Source: Mongoliitalea daihaiensis
Lineage (GTDB): Bacteria; Bacteroidota; Bacteroidia; Cytophagales; Cyclobacteriaceae
Assembly: GCF_021596945.1 (NCBI RefSeq)
Contig: NZ_CP063779.1
Span: 2,826,001 to 2,890,000 of the forward strand
Direction: 5' to 3'
Length of the DNA stretch: 64,000 nucleotides
The notes under the pieces were generated by a model. It made no database searches, was not told the DNA's origin, and saw nothing but the letters and a program-made list of their open reading frames with translations. The position numbers and the translations under genes were made by a program. Below, piece by piece: positions 1-9,502 of this stretch (position 1 is the stretch's first letter; each line of letters opens with the position of its first letter).

Positions 1-24
1 TTCAGGTAGAATTGTTGTGTGCTA

Positions 25-345
25 CTATAATTTTGTGATTTTTACGGCTGTTCCGGCGGCTGTTACCATTAGCATTCCGTCTCGTATGGTTTCATAGTCC
101 AAGTCTATGCCTACAATCGCATTGGCACCAAAGGCTCGGGCTTGCATTTGCATTTCAGCCATGGCGGTGGTTTTAGCCTCTCTGAGTACGCGTTCATAAG
201 CACCTGCGCGTCCACCTACGATATCTGTGATACTTGCAAAGAAATCCTTAAATACATTAGCACCAATAATGGTTTCACCAGAAACAATTCCAAGGTATTC
301 TGTAATAGCATAACCTTCTAAAGAAGGTGTAGTAGATACAATCAT
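25..345 (-). CDS. YbjQ/UPF0145 family protein
   Basis: A 106-residue cytosolic protein of the YbjQ (UPF0145, also called heavy-metal-binding domain) family. The family pattern is visible: an N-terminal 'TTPSLEGY' strand, the '[15 protein letters not shown]' segment, and '[14 protein letters not shown]' before a C-terminal beta strand. Length is typical of the family, which forms pentameric rings; the molecular role is not established and the metal-binding name is only a family label. No signal peptide. It is followed upstream by a terminator that closes the amidohydrolase operon, so it is probably transcribed on its own. Confidence 0.88.
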   Translation of the reverse strand: MIVSTTPSLEGYAITEYLGIVSGETIIGANVFKDFFASITDIVGGRAGAYERVLREAKTTAMAEMQMQARAFGANAIVGIDLDYETIRDGMLMVTAAGTAVKITKL

Positions 346-373
346 GAGTGTGAGTTTTTTGATTAGTCGAAGA

Positions 374-406
374 TAAAAAAAAAGCGATGAATTTCTTCAC
401 CGCTTT
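374..406 (-). terminator. Rho-independent terminator of the amidohydrolase operon
   Basis: On the minus strand an AAGCG/CGCTT stem, extended by TGAA/TTCA after one mismatch, is followed by a run of nine T. It lies directly after the stop codon of the 422-1741 gene and before the YbjQ gene. Confidence 0.75.
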
Positions 407-421
407 ATTGTTAAAATTGAT

Positions 422-1741
422 TTAATTCTTCTCCAAACCAGGCGAGCGCTCCAAGAACTCCTGATATAATTTAATGTGTCTGTTGCTCATTGGGACTCTG
501 TAGCCGTCGATAAACACATGTCTGATTTGCGTACGGGTTTCAAATGGATCGCCGGTTGCAACCAATAGCGTGGCATCCTTTCCTACCTCCAATGAACCCA
601 ATCTGTCGGCAACTCCAAAAATTTCAGCAGGGTAGATAGTCACTGCTTTCAAAGCTTCTTCTTTACCCATGCCATAAGCAGCGGCAAATCCTGCATTGAA
701 TGGAAGATTTCTGGTATTTTCGGCATCATTGGCTCTGATGGCAACTTTTACACCTGCTTTGGCCATTTTGCCCGGGTTAGTGTAAGCGGCGTCGTATCTG
801 TCTGATTGTCTGGTTGGGATAGATAGCATGGGGCCAGTTACTACTGGTAACTTTGCAGCAGCTATTTTGTCTGCTACTCTCCAGCCTTCTGCTACGCCTG
901 TCAAGATGGCTTTTACTTCTTTAGATGTTATCCAATCAATAGCCTTTAATATGTCAGCAGCAGCATTTACTTCCACCAATAAAGGTAGCTCTCCTGCTAC
1001 TACTTTTGAAAGCTGTTCCATTTCGGGGTAGTATTCTAAGGTAGCGCCAGCAGTTTTCAAGCGATGGTAGGTAGTGGCCTTTTCCCAAATCTCATTTAAG
1101 GTTTCCTGCGCTTTGTCAAATTCTTTTTTGATATCGTCATCACTTCTTCTATCCCAAGTACTTCTTCTTGCGGAAGAAGGAAAGTTCATTACCACGCCTT
1201 TGAAGCCGGCAAACATTTGATCTGGTGTATATCCATTTAAGTTAATCAAAGCGGCTGTCCCGGGGAATAAACCTCCAGAGGGCATGGTGAGTGTAGTGGT
1301 TACACCGGAAACCCGCGTTACAGGAATTGCTACGGAGTTAGGATTGACAGCCACTAGAGCCTCCATGTTAGGTGTTACAGAACCTATTTCGGCATAATCT
1401 TGAGTTTCGGCCAATGAGCCTACTTCTACTAGCCCTAATCTACTACCTCCATCGATCAGGCCTGGATAAATAAATAGACCTGTGCAATCAATGACTTCCG
1501 CATCGCCGGGGTTAACTTGTTGCCCTATGGCTTGTATTTTACCATCTGCCAACAATACACTTCCGTTTTGAATGGTGCCATTGGTCACGGTTATAATGGT
1601 TGCATTTTGTAATAAAAAACGACCATTTTTTGGTTTGACAAACTCTCCGTCAAATTGAGCAAATCCCATAAACGGAAGCAAAACCAAACTGAGTGCTATG
1701 TATAGTAACTTTTTCATTTTTCTTGTGTTTGGGAATTGCAT
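422..1741 (-). CDS. secreted amidohydrolase-like protein lacking the HxH metal motif
   Basis: Amidohydrolase-superfamily protein (439 residues), exported by a Sec signal peptide that ends near 'GFAQ' (about residue 29). The N-terminal beta domain and the closing 'LGSLEVGKDATLLVATGDPF' segment typical of imidazolonepropionase-like amidohydrolases are present. The metal motif after strand 1 is degenerate: 'GLIDGGSRLG' (about 94-103) stands where DxHxH is expected, so classic binuclear chemistry is unlikely. The ATG at 1741 overlaps the upstream stop as TAATG; an internal ATG at 1717 beginning MKKLLYIAL gives a more normal signal peptide. Last gene of a three-paralogue operon. It may be a non-catalytic partner of the middle gene; that is inference. 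Confidence 0.85.
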   Translation of the reverse strand: MQFPNTRKMKKLLYIALSLVLLPFMGFAQFDGEFVKPKNGRFLLQNATIITVTNGTIQNGSVLLADGKIQAIGQQVNPGDAEVIDCTGLFIYPGLIDGGSRLGLVEVGSLAETQDYAEIGSVTPNMEALVAVNPNSVAIPVTRVSGVTTTLTMPSGGLFPGTAALINLNGYTPDQMFAGFKGVVMNFPSSARRSTWDRRSDDDIKKEFDKAQETLNEIWEKATTYHRLKTAGATLEYYPEMEQLSKVVAGELPLLVEVNAAADILKAIDWITSKEVKAILTGVAEGWRVADKIAAAKLPVVTGPMLSIPTRQSDRYDAAYTNPGKMAKAGVKVAIRANDAENTRNLPFNAGFAAAYGMGKEEALKAVTIYPAEIFGVADRLGSLEVGKDATLLVATGDPFETRTQIRHVFIDGYRVPMSNRHIKLYQEFLERSPGLEKN

Positions 1742-3126
1742 TAATGTGAATGGTTAAATAGGTTTCTACCAAAATTGGTGAAGAAGAAATCTACACCATG
1801 CATACAACGGTGATCATGCTCTTTTAGGAAGATAGGTTCAACGATTTCAGAAGCACTTACACGCAAGCGCATATCGTTGTCATCTGCCTTGATATCGAAG
1901 TATTTGACACCATCTACAAAAGTCATTTGAGGAATGGCATATACGGACAGTGGGTGTTCATTAAAGAGTACCAAATCCGCTTGTTTGCCTTCTTCTATAG
2001 AACCCACTTTATCAGCGATCCCCAATTGTTTAGCAGGATTGATAGTAATCAATGCGAGAGTTTCTTCATCTGTCAATTCACCGTAGCGTTGTGCCTTTCC
2101 TGCTTCGTGGTACAAGTGTCTGATTAACTCTCCAGAATCTGAGTTGATAGAAGTAATTACATTATTTCTAGTCAAAATGGCTGCATTGTATGCAGTAGAA
2201 TAGTATACCTCAAATTTATAAGCCCACCAGTCTGCAAATACAGAAGCTCCCATGGTATAAGCTGCTAACTCGGGGGCTACTTTGAATCCTTCATTCACAT
2301 GGGAAAATACAATATTTGTAACACCAAACTCTCTACAGGTATTGATTAATGCATAGATCTCATCTGCTCTGTATGAGTGACAGTGAATGATGATATCTCC
2401 ATCTAGAATATCAGCAAGGGTTTGTAGGCGCTCGTTATATTTCGGTGGTACAGGTGAGGCACCTTTTACTTTCAATGCCTTATTGTAATCCTCCCATGAT
2501 TTTTTGTATTGGATAGCTTCATTGAAACCGTTTCGAATAACTGCATCTACACCCATTCGTGTGCGTGGTTGGATACCATTGCCCCTACCATGAACTCTGG
2601 TTGGGTTTTCTCCTAGAGCAAACTTAATCGTTCTTGGAGCTTCTTTCATAAAAAGATCTTCTGGATTACCTGAGCCATAGCGATGCTTAAGCGTAATGTT
2701 TTGTCCGCCAATTGCATTGGCAGAACCATGCATGGCATGAGAGATAGTGACTCCACCAGCGAGGGCTCGATACAATCCAATGTCATACGGATTGACTACA
2801 TCTGCCATTTTTACCTCAGATGTAATAGGAGCAGTCGCTTCATTTACGGCATCCAAAGCCACGTGAGAATGCGCATCAATTATGCCAGGCATGAGATACA
2901 AGCCAGATGCATCAATGACTTCAATATTTGTTGCTGACAGATTTTTCCCGATTTTTTTTATGACTCCATTTTCCACCAAGACATCGGTATTTTCCAAATC
3001 TCCTTGGGTAACTGTAAGGACATGGGCATTTTTAATAAGGACTGAGCCTGTGGGTGTTTGTGCTACTGACCAGCTCATGGGTAAGAGACTGATCAAGAAT
3101 GCTTGAAATATCTTTTTCATAGTCAT
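1741..3126 (-). CDS. secreted metal-dependent amidohydrolase
   Basis: Amidohydrolase-superfamily hydrolase (461 residues) with an N-terminal signal peptide ending near 'SVAQ'. Unlike its two neighbours it keeps a plausible metal site: HSH at 86-88 in 'GIIDAHSHVA', histidines at 248/250 in 'IIHCHSYRADE', H276 in 'FSHVNEG' and D330 in 'INSDSGEL'. The C-terminal 'VGSIEEGKQADLVLFNEHP' is the family's closing beta domain. Substrate unknown; families of this type cleave cyclic amides or peptides in the periplasm. It sits 6 bp after the upstream paralogue and overlaps the downstream one by 1 bp, so the three are co-translated. Confidence 0.9.
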   Translation of the reverse strand: MTMKKIFQAFLISLLPMSWSVAQTPTGSVLIKNAHVLTVTQGDLENTDVLVENGVIKKIGKNLSATNIEVIDASGLYLMPGIIDAHSHVALDAVNEATAPITSEVKMADVVNPYDIGLYRALAGGVTISHAMHGSANAIGGQNITLKHRYGSGNPEDLFMKEAPRTIKFALGENPTRVHGRGNGIQPRTRMGVDAVIRNGFNEAIQYKKSWEDYNKALKVKGASPVPPKYNERLQTLADILDGDIIIHCHSYRADEIYALINTCREFGVTNIVFSHVNEGFKVAPELAAYTMGASVFADWWAYKFEVYYSTAYNAAILTRNNVITSINSDSGELIRHLYHEAGKAQRYGELTDEETLALITINPAKQLGIADKVGSIEEGKQADLVLFNEHPLSVYAIPQMTFVDGVKYFDIKADDNDMRLRVSASEIVEPIFLKEHDHRCMHGVDFFFTNFGRNLFNHSH

Positions 3127-3132
3127 GAATGC

Positions 3133-4836
3133 TTAATTGAGTTGGTTAGGTTTTTTTGTAGCTGTTAACGGAAAGCTTCCAAAATCAGCAATAGATAAAC
3201 TACCGGAGTAATTACTTCCATCCACCAGCCCGCTGACATTGACATCTAAACTCATCCCCGCTGCCGACACTCCAAAAGAGAATTTTAATTCGTTATTAGA
3301 GAAAGTAATATTTTTCATTTCAGCGGTGTCCTTACCTCCGCCCGTTGGACTATCATAAGTGATAGTACCTACATAGGAAGAGCCTTCTTTTTTAATCTCC
3401 ATCATGCCACTGCCACTTCCTGCAGGTGTTTCAGAAATATACTCCCATGAACCTGATAAATCAGCAGAGCCAGTACCACCATTTCCATTCGATTCCTTTT
3501 TGGTGGTTTTGATTTCATAATTAAAAATAAACCCGTCTGCTATGACATGTTTGATTTGCGTATTTTCCGTAAACAATGGACCTGTGGAAAGGATAAGATT
3601 GGCTAGTTTACCTTTTTCCACAGTTCCTGCAAATCTAGAAATTCCCAACATAGAAGCGGGATTGGTAGTGAGAGCAGCTAAGGCAGCTTTTTCAGAAAGA
3701 CCAGCTTTGATCATAAGCTCTAGATTTTTCATAAAATCATTGGGTCTTATTCCAACACTTGCAAATGCGAAAGGAACTCCTTCCTTCTCAAAAGAAGCTG
3801 CTTGACCTAACGCTCGCTGATAAGCATCTTCAACTCTTGTTAATCGCTCTTTTCCTTCTTCAGTCAATTCATCTTTTTTTGCTTTGGAAGCGGCATTATC
3901 TGGTAATTTTAAGCTTAAAATAGCCATGCTACCAGTTCGTTTGATTTCGTCGATTAAATTGTCAGACTCTTGAAGACCGACCAATCCCAATTTGAAACCT
4001 AGCTCTTTTTGAAGCATCAATGCTCTTCGTGCATCTAAATCGTTGTTCACTTCAAAAAGTACCGGGATTTGCTTGTTGATTACCGGATACATCGCTTCGT
4101 AGGTCTTATTTCTCTCAGGCCGATTAATTCCAGAGGTTGATGCAAACACTTGGTCATGTTTGGCAGAAAGTTCAGTATTCTTATATACGTCTCTAAATTT
4201 CGCCATCACACCGAGTGTAGTGCCAGGATATAGACTTCGTCCACCTCCCGAATTCCTGAGTTTGGCAATTAGTGCAGTATTTCTAGTAATAATATTGGTA
4301 GAATTAGGTCCACCATACGTTACTATTGCGGTTTTTCCTGGAATCATCCCACCTTCGGGGCCAACATGGGCGATCGCAAACCCAAGTTTTCTCCAATCAT
4401 TGATGCTATTGTTGGAGGCATCATAATAGTCCAATACCTGTCTCCATGGAGTGATACCTGCGATTTCATCCGATGGCTGAGAAGGAATGAAGTTGGCCGG
4501 TCTTTCAGGATCTGCTGGTCTTGTAACACCTACCGTTGAGAAAGCATCAATAAACGCAGGATAGGCATAGAGCGAATCTCCTTTGATAATTTGAGCTTCT
4601 AGGGGTACTTTGGCTGCCGAACCGACTTCTACTATTAGGCCATCTTTGATGACGATAGAGGTTTGTAGGGGAGTGCTTCCCGGGGAAGCGATCAGGTTGA
4701 TATTTTGAATGACATAAGTGCCACTAACTCTCTTCTGCGCCGTAGGATCACTTTGAGCGAATACTACAGCTACCTGGAAGAAAAGCAATAAAATAATCAA
4801 CCCTAAATTTTTGATTGAATTTGATTGGGATATCAT
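3133..4836 (-). CDS. secreted amidohydrolase-like protein with extra C-terminal domain, no HxH
   Basis: First gene of the three-amidohydrolase operon, 567 residues, with a signal peptide ending at 'VVFAQ' (about 28). Residues 40-450 follow the amidohydrolase fold, including 'GTVEKGKLANLILSTGPLF' near the end, but the metal motif is replaced: 'FIDAFSTVG' (95-103) has no histidines. After a Gly/Asn linker (about 452-462) comes a roughly 105-residue beta-rich domain starting 'LSGSWEYISETPAG', which the other two paralogues lack. Probably periplasmic and possibly a structural or substrate-binding partner of the catalytic middle gene. The function is not known. Confidence 0.85.
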   Translation of the reverse strand: MISQSNSIKNLGLIILLLFFQVAVVFAQSDPTAQKRVSGTYVIQNINLIASPGSTPLQTSIVIKDGLIVEVGSAAKVPLEAQIIKGDSLYAYPAFIDAFSTVGVTRPADPERPANFIPSQPSDEIAGITPWRQVLDYYDASNNSINDWRKLGFAIAHVGPEGGMIPGKTAIVTYGGPNSTNIITRNTALIAKLRNSGGGRSLYPGTTLGVMAKFRDVYKNTELSAKHDQVFASTSGINRPERNKTYEAMYPVINKQIPVLFEVNNDLDARRALMLQKELGFKLGLVGLQESDNLIDEIKRTGSMAILSLKLPDNAASKAKKDELTEEGKERLTRVEDAYQRALGQAASFEKEGVPFAFASVGIRPNDFMKNLELMIKAGLSEKAALAALTTNPASMLGISRFAGTVEKGKLANLILSTGPLFTENTQIKHVIADGFIFNYEIKTTKKESNGNGGTGSADLSGSWEYISETPAGSGSGMMEIKKEGSSYVGTITYDSPTGGGKDTAEMKNITFSNNELKFSFGVSAAGMSLDVNVSGLVDGSNYSGSLSIADFGSFPLTATKKPNQLN

Positions 4837-5019
4837 CAGAAATTGGTGGTTTAATTGTTTTTGGTATCTGAAATCTACTTCGGAAAAGAAGAGTAAAAAA
4901 ATTTTTTTATTTTTTTTGACGCATTATTTGAGGAACGGCAAATAATTCAACATGTAATACAAATTAGGTTATTTGTATTTTTACCAAAAATAATTTTAAT
5001 TTTCTTCGTTTTAATTGCA

Positions 5020-5050
5020 TTGTTTTTTGTTTTTTTCTTATTTACCTTTA
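5020..5050 (+). promoter_or_regulatory. possible Bacteroidota-type promoter for the receiver gene
   Basis: TTG at 5020-5022 and TACCTTTA at 5043-5050 are spaced about 20 bp apart. This is one base off the -7 consensus TAnnTTTG used by the primary sigma factor of Bacteroidota. The surrounding gap (4837-5082) is very AT-rich with long T runs and holds no gene. Confidence 0.3.
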
Positions 5051-5082
5051 GATCATAGAACAAGACTTAAACGATAGAAGCC

Positions 5083-5445
5083 ATGAAAAACGTACTAATA
5101 ATAGAAGATGATAAGCTTATTTCGAGCTTGGTGCGCTTCAGGTTGAATAAAGAAGGATACAATGTTACAACTGTTGACGATGGTCTAACTGGTTTTTCTG
5201 CTATAGAGCAAGGAATACATGACCTAATCATTACAGATGTAATGATGCCTCATAAAGATGGAATAGAAATTCTGAACTATTCCAAGAAAATTAACCCAAA
5301 AATCCCAGTGATAGTATTAAGTTCACTGGGTGAAGAAGAAGGGACTGTAATTAAAGCATTTGAATTAGGAGCTGCGGATTTTATACCTAAGCCATTTAAT
5401 CCCAATGAATTATCTGTTCGTGTTAAGCGATTAATGAGGGATTAA
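5083..5445 (+). CDS. stand-alone response regulator receiver
   Basis: A 120-residue CheY-like receiver with no output domain. The acidic pocket is E8/D9/D10 ('IIEDD'), the phosphoacceptor is D52 in 'LIITDVMMPHKDG', the switch residue is S80 or S81 in 'VIVLSSLG', and the conserved lysine is K103 in 'IPKPFNPNEL'. Such proteins pass a phosphoryl group to, or dock on, a partner protein rather than bind DNA. It stands 70 bp upstream of the HEAT/GT2/YaiO operon and closely resembles the receiver at 9503-9859 on the operon's other side, including the same 'KPFNPNEL' ending. No histidine kinase gene lies in the window. Confidence 0.92.
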   Translation: MKNVLIIEDDKLISSLVRFRLNKEGYNVTTVDDGLTGFSAIEQGIHDLIITDVMMPHKDGIEILNYSKKINPKIPVIVLSSLGEEEGTVIKAFELGAADFIPKPFNPNELSVRVKRLMRD

Positions 5446-5515
5446 ATAAAAGTTTTGGGAGATTGTTGTCTTTATCTATATATATTAGGACAATTGAAGG
5501 CTATCCCAGTAGATT

Positions 5516-6658
5516 ATGATGACTTATTCGTCCGCTTATATCTTAGCGACATTCAGTTTAGTAGATGATTTCATCCGTTTTCGGGATGGTGCATATTTAT
5601 CTCACGTGCTGAATGTCGCTTTAGTTGTTTTACTACTTTCAGTAATGTACTTGCTCTTTCAATTATATATTGTCAGATCAAGAAAATTCCGCTCAGGAAG
5701 TCGTCGAAAGATCCTACAAAACAAAATCAACAATTTTTTATCAGAGCTTATTTTTTCTGATGATCAATCAGAGAAAGGCTATGATGAGCAAATCAACAAG
5801 TTCAAGAAAAAAGTACCGATCAATCAAAATTGGTGTAGAGATTTATTGATTCAAAACATTATTGATTTGGACAGAAATTTCAAGGGAGAGGTAAAATCTA
5901 AGTTGCTCTCTATTTACTTCAAATTAGGCTTGCAGGATTACACCTTAGCGTTGGTAAAGTCTCCATTTTGGTTCTATAAAACAAAGGGTTTATATTATTG
6001 GAGAGAGCTAAAGTATGGAGGAAAATTGTCAATGGTTAAAAAACTGATTGCCTCTAAGAATCCTAATCTCCGATCTTCTGCCTTAATCACTTATATATCC
6101 TTGGCCGATGATGGGCCTTTAACTGTCTTGGAAGAATATTCTGAAACCATTAGTTTGGTTGAGGGCTTAAATATCTTGGAGATTATTCAGCGAAAGAAAA
6201 TCAAAAAGCCTTCAAATTTAGCTTCTTGGTTAAATTTTCAAGAGCCCAGTCAGTTGATTTTTGCAGTTAAACTGATTGTGTATTACAATGACTTGAGTTG
6301 TGCGGATGGGATTGTGAAGATTCTTGAAGCAGAAAATCCAAAAGTTCGATTGGCTGCTATTCAGGCATGCAGGCGATTGTTTTTGGTGGAGACAGAACCA
6401 ACACTTAGACGCATATTTGCGCAGGAGATAGAGGAGAATCAATTGGAAATTATCAAAACACTCGGTGAAATTGGAAGTGAGGATGCGGTGTCATTTTTGT
6501 TAGAATTAATTCAACGCCCGCAGACATCTGAAGTTGTCATTGCTGCCATGTATGCTCTTTCGTCTTTGGATATGGATTTTAAGGAGCGTAGTTTTGAACC
6601 CAACGAGTATTTGCAAGCAGCCAAAGCACATGTATTAGACCCTTACTTGACCCAATGA
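5516..6658 (+). CDS. membrane-anchored HEAT-repeat protein
   Basis: A 380-residue protein with one clear transmembrane segment near residues 30-52 ('VLNVALVVLLLSVMYLLFQL') and a large cytoplasmic part. Its C-terminal half carries HEAT-type helical repeats, for example 'NPKVRLAAIQACRRL' and 'LGEIGSEDAVSFLLELI'. HEAT arrays are protein-docking scaffolds. It overlaps the following glycosyltransferase by 4 bp (ATGA), which argues for coupled synthesis. I infer that it links the flanking receiver proteins to the synthase. An alternative is a role in assembling the synthase complex. The first ATG was taken; M2 is equally possible. Confidence 0.8.
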   Translation: MMTYSSAYILATFSLVDDFIRFRDGAYLSHVLNVALVVLLLSVMYLLFQLYIVRSRKFRSGSRRKILQNKINNFLSELIFSDDQSEKGYDEQINKFKKKVPINQNWCRDLLIQNIIDLDRNFKGEVKSKLLSIYFKLGLQDYTLALVKSPFWFYKTKGLYYWRELKYGGKLSMVKKLIASKNPNLRSSALITYISLADDGPLTVLEEYSETISLVEGLNILEIIQRKKIKKPSNLASWLNFQEPSQLIFAVKLIVYYNDLSCADGIVKILEAENPKVRLAAIQACRRLFLVETEPTLRRIFAQEIEENQLEIIKTLGEIGSEDAVSFLLELIQRPQTSEVVIAAMYALSSLDMDFKERSFEPNEYLQAAKAHVLDPYLTQ

Positions 6659-8118
6659 GAGAGATTTTCGAAATATTCTTAAAGTTTTTTGAGCTTTTTA
6701 TCACAGGATATGCCAGTATTTACATATTAGTGTATGTGGCCATGGCAGTTGGTTCTTTTTTGGCAATTAAGCGATATAATAATGCCAAGTACACTATTAA
6801 AGATGAAGTATTGGTGAAGTCCAACAATTTGGTAGGCGTATCTATTGTAGCTCCTGCTTTTAATGAAGGGCTGAATATAATTTATAATGTTCGTTCACTC
6901 CTTTCACTTAACTATCCTAATTTTGAAGTGGTCATTATCAATGATGGAAGCACAGATGATACGTTAGATAAGTTGATCAGGGAATTTGAGTTGGTAAAGG
7001 TTAATTTTTATTATGAGGAGAAAATTCCCACTCGCCCTGTTAGAGGACATTATAAATCTACCAATCCAGTGTACTCAAAATTGCTGGTAGTGGATAAAGA
7101 AAATGGAAAAAGTAAGGCTGATGCTTCCAATGCTGGTATCAATTCAGCCAAGCATCCATTGTTTTTGTGTACTGACGTAGATTGTATTCTGAGAAGCGAT
7201 ACCATCATGAAATTGGCAAAACCATTTATGACCTCTAAAAGTAGGACTATTGCTTCGGGTGCAGCGATCCGTGCGTCCAATTCCTGCGAAGTCAAGGATG
7301 GGTTTATGATGAAAATCCGTTTTCCTCAAAATTGGTGGGCCTCTTTTCAAGAGTTGGAATATATTCGTGCTTTTCTAATGGGAAGGATGGCCTGGAATGA
7401 AATTAATGGACTTTTGTTGGTGTCCGGTGGGCTTGGTTTATTTGACAAAGAAATTGCAATCAAAGCAGGAGGCTATTGGCATAAATCCCTTGGTGAGGAC
7501 ATGGAATTGATCACACGAATGCGGAAACACATGTATGATAATCAACTGCCTTTCAAAATCACCTACATTCCGGAATCCTTGTGTTGGACAGAGGTGCCTG
7601 CTACACGGGAGGTACTGATTCGGCAACGGGTACGTTGGGCAAGGGGCTTGATTCAAACCTTATACCTTCACAAAGACATGTTATTTAAGCGAAAATATGG
7701 AAAAACAGCTTTTTTAATTCTACCCTATTTTTGGTTATACGAGTTTTTGGTGCCGATATTGGAAGTATTGGGCTTAACAGTGTTGATTTTAAGCTTCTTC
7801 TTAATTGATGTGAATACTCCTTATTTTGTAAAAGCAACAGGGGTTGTTTATCTCTTTTATCTGACTGTAACACTTTTATCTGTATTGTGGGATGAGGTGT
7901 TTTATGGTCATTACAGTCGGAAAAGAGAAGTGTTTCAGTTAGTTTGGAAAGCAATATTGGAGCCAATAGCTTACCACCCTTTCAATGTGTATGCAGCGAT
8001 GAAGGGATATTTCCATTTCTTGACCAACAAAGAACAGAAGTGGGGCAACATGCAAAGACAAGGGTTTACTACAGCTAAAAAAAAGACATTGGATGAAACG
8101 CATATTTCTAAAACTTAG
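6655..8118 (+). CDS. GT2 family processive glycosyltransferase (polysaccharide synthase)
   Basis: Inner-membrane family 2 glycosyltransferase (487 residues) resembling PgaC/BcsA-type synthases. One N-terminal transmembrane helix (about 17-37) precedes the catalytic domain. Seen are 'DGSTDD' (97-102), the DxD motif 'DVDC' (174-177), the 'GEDMEL' general-base motif (280-285) and the Q-x-x-R-W motif (324-328) typical of processive synthases. Hydrophobic C-terminal segments follow (about 352-415). It probably polymerises a sugar nucleotide into an exopolysaccharide and moves it across the inner membrane. The product cannot be named from sequence. Partner genes are the HEAT protein before it and the YaiO-type barrel after it (26 bp overlap). 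Confidence 0.88.
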   Translation: MREIFEIFLKFFELFITGYASIYILVYVAMAVGSFLAIKRYNNAKYTIKDEVLVKSNNLVGVSIVAPAFNEGLNIIYNVRSLLSLNYPNFEVVIINDGSTDDTLDKLIREFELVKVNFYYEEKIPTRPVRGHYKSTNPVYSKLLVVDKENGKSKADASNAGINSAKHPLFLCTDVDCILRSDTIMKLAKPFMTSKSRTIASGAAIRASNSCEVKDGFMMKIRFPQNWWASFQELEYIRAFLMGRMAWNEINGLLLVSGGLGLFDKEIAIKAGGYWHKSLGEDMELITRMRKHMYDNQLPFKITYIPESLCWTEVPATREVLIRQRVRWARGLIQTLYLHKDMLFKRKYGKTAFLILPYFWLYEFLVPILEVLGLTVLILSFFLIDVNTPYFVKATGVVYLFYLTVTLLSVLWDEVFYGHYSRKREVFQLVWKAILEPIAYHPFNVYAAMKGYFHFLTNKEQKWGNMQRQGFTTAKKKTLDETHISKT

Positions 8119-9373
8119 TATTTCCCTGTCATTGGGTTTGGTGTTTATTGTGGGTGCACATGGCCAACAAGAGCAAGTGGATACGGACAGTCTTTTGATT
8201 GCAGCAATCCAAGTAACCAACCAAGAGAAGGATTATCCAAAAGCAATTGCTATGGCAAGACAAGGTGCTTCTTTAGCTCCTGATTATTTGGATTTTCATT
8301 TGTTATTGGGAAGACTTTATCGATTTACAGGACAGGCAGATAGTGCTCGTTATTTTCTCAATTATGTCTTGAAAAAAAGTACGGCATATGAGGATGCCTA
8401 TACCTACCTTGTTGGGTTAGAATTGGAAGAAGGGGAAATGGAAGCTGGTCTGAAGGTGGTTGATCAAGCCATTCAACAATTTCCAGAAAAGGGACAATTT
8501 TACAGGTTAAAGCTCGGATTGATCCGTTTGGATGATGATATCCGTACAGAATTTGATTACCTGAAGACACTTGTACAGCGATTTCCAGAAGATTCCGATT
8601 TGCGTCAACAGTTGAATAATTTGGAATTGAGATTAGACAATCAACGGGTTGGTATTAATTATTCCATTACTGCATTTGATCGTGATGGTGTAGGGCCTTG
8701 GCATTTGGTAGGTGCTCAGTACATTCGAGAAAGGCGATGGGGTTCTTTTATAGGAAGGGTCAATTATGCTAATCGTCTGAGTGCAGGTCAATCCATTGAT
8801 TCAGGTGTGCAGTATGAACTTGAATCCTATTTCTTCACTGGTAAACGTTCTTATTCTTACGCTGGCGTAGCATTTAGTTCATCTTTGGTGTTCCCGGAAC
8901 AACGTTATTCCTATTCTTTTTTCCAGAATTTGGATAAAGGTTGGGAATGGGAAGCGGGCCTGCGGTACAATAGCGTCAACCCTCCAGAGGGTAGGAGGAA
9001 TTTCCGTTCGGTAGTATTGGGTGGAGGAAAATACATTGGATCCAGTTGGTTAAACCTGAGGGCATTTATTCAAAATGAAGAGGAGGATTTTTATCCAGCA
9101 TTCACATTGGTTTACAGGTACTTTATCGATAGTCGTTTTGATTTTGCTACGGTAATTTTAGGATATGGGACCTCTCCGGATGAGAGGCCTACACTTGGAC
9201 AGTTTGAAAATCGTCTTGCATTGGATTCTTATCGAGCAGGAGTAGGCTATCATCGTTTGCTTGCTAATACCTTTGTTGCCGGTGTACAGGCTACGTATAA
9301 CTATCAGGAATTTTTTCCAGGAAGAACACAGCAGGAGTTTGAATTTTCTGTGACAATTAATTACAAATTCTAA
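8093..9373 (+). CDS. YaiO-type outer-membrane protein with TPR domain
   Basis: A 426-residue exported protein: signal peptide (1 to about 25, ending 'GAHGQ'), a TPR-like helical domain (about 30-180) and a C-terminal beta-barrel of the YaiO family ending in aromatic 'NYKF', the usual outer-membrane sorting end. In Escherichia coli yaiO sits beside yaiP, a predicted GT2 glycosyltransferase. A TPR-plus-barrel export pore next to a GT2 synthase also parallels PgaA/PgaC and BcsC/BcsA. Here the gene starts inside the synthase gene, so I infer it forms the outer-membrane exit for that polysaccharide. Confidence 0.85.
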   Translation: MKRIFLKLSISLSLGLVFIVGAHGQQEQVDTDSLLIAAIQVTNQEKDYPKAIAMARQGASLAPDYLDFHLLLGRLYRFTGQADSARYFLNYVLKKSTAYEDAYTYLVGLELEEGEMEAGLKVVDQAIQQFPEKGQFYRLKLGLIRLDDDIRTEFDYLKTLVQRFPEDSDLRQQLNNLELRLDNQRVGINYSITAFDRDGVGPWHLVGAQYIRERRWGSFIGRVNYANRLSAGQSIDSGVQYELESYFFTGKRSYSYAGVAFSSSLVFPEQRYSYSFFQNLDKGWEWEAGLRYNSVNPPEGRRNFRSVVLGGGKYIGSSWLNLRAFIQNEEEDFYPAFTLVYRYFIDSRFDFATVILGYGTSPDERPTLGQFENRLALDSYRAGVGYHRLLANTFVAGVQATYNYQEFFPGRTQQEFEFSVTINYKF

Positions 9374-9502
9374 CATCTTACTAAATCACTGCCGATAAAC
9401 GGTTACTGATTGGATTATTCTTTTAAATTTGTAATTTAAGTTTAAGAATGTAGAGGTCAAACTTGTTTGCTCTAGCATAATTTAGTCGTCTCCCTAAGAA
9501 TA

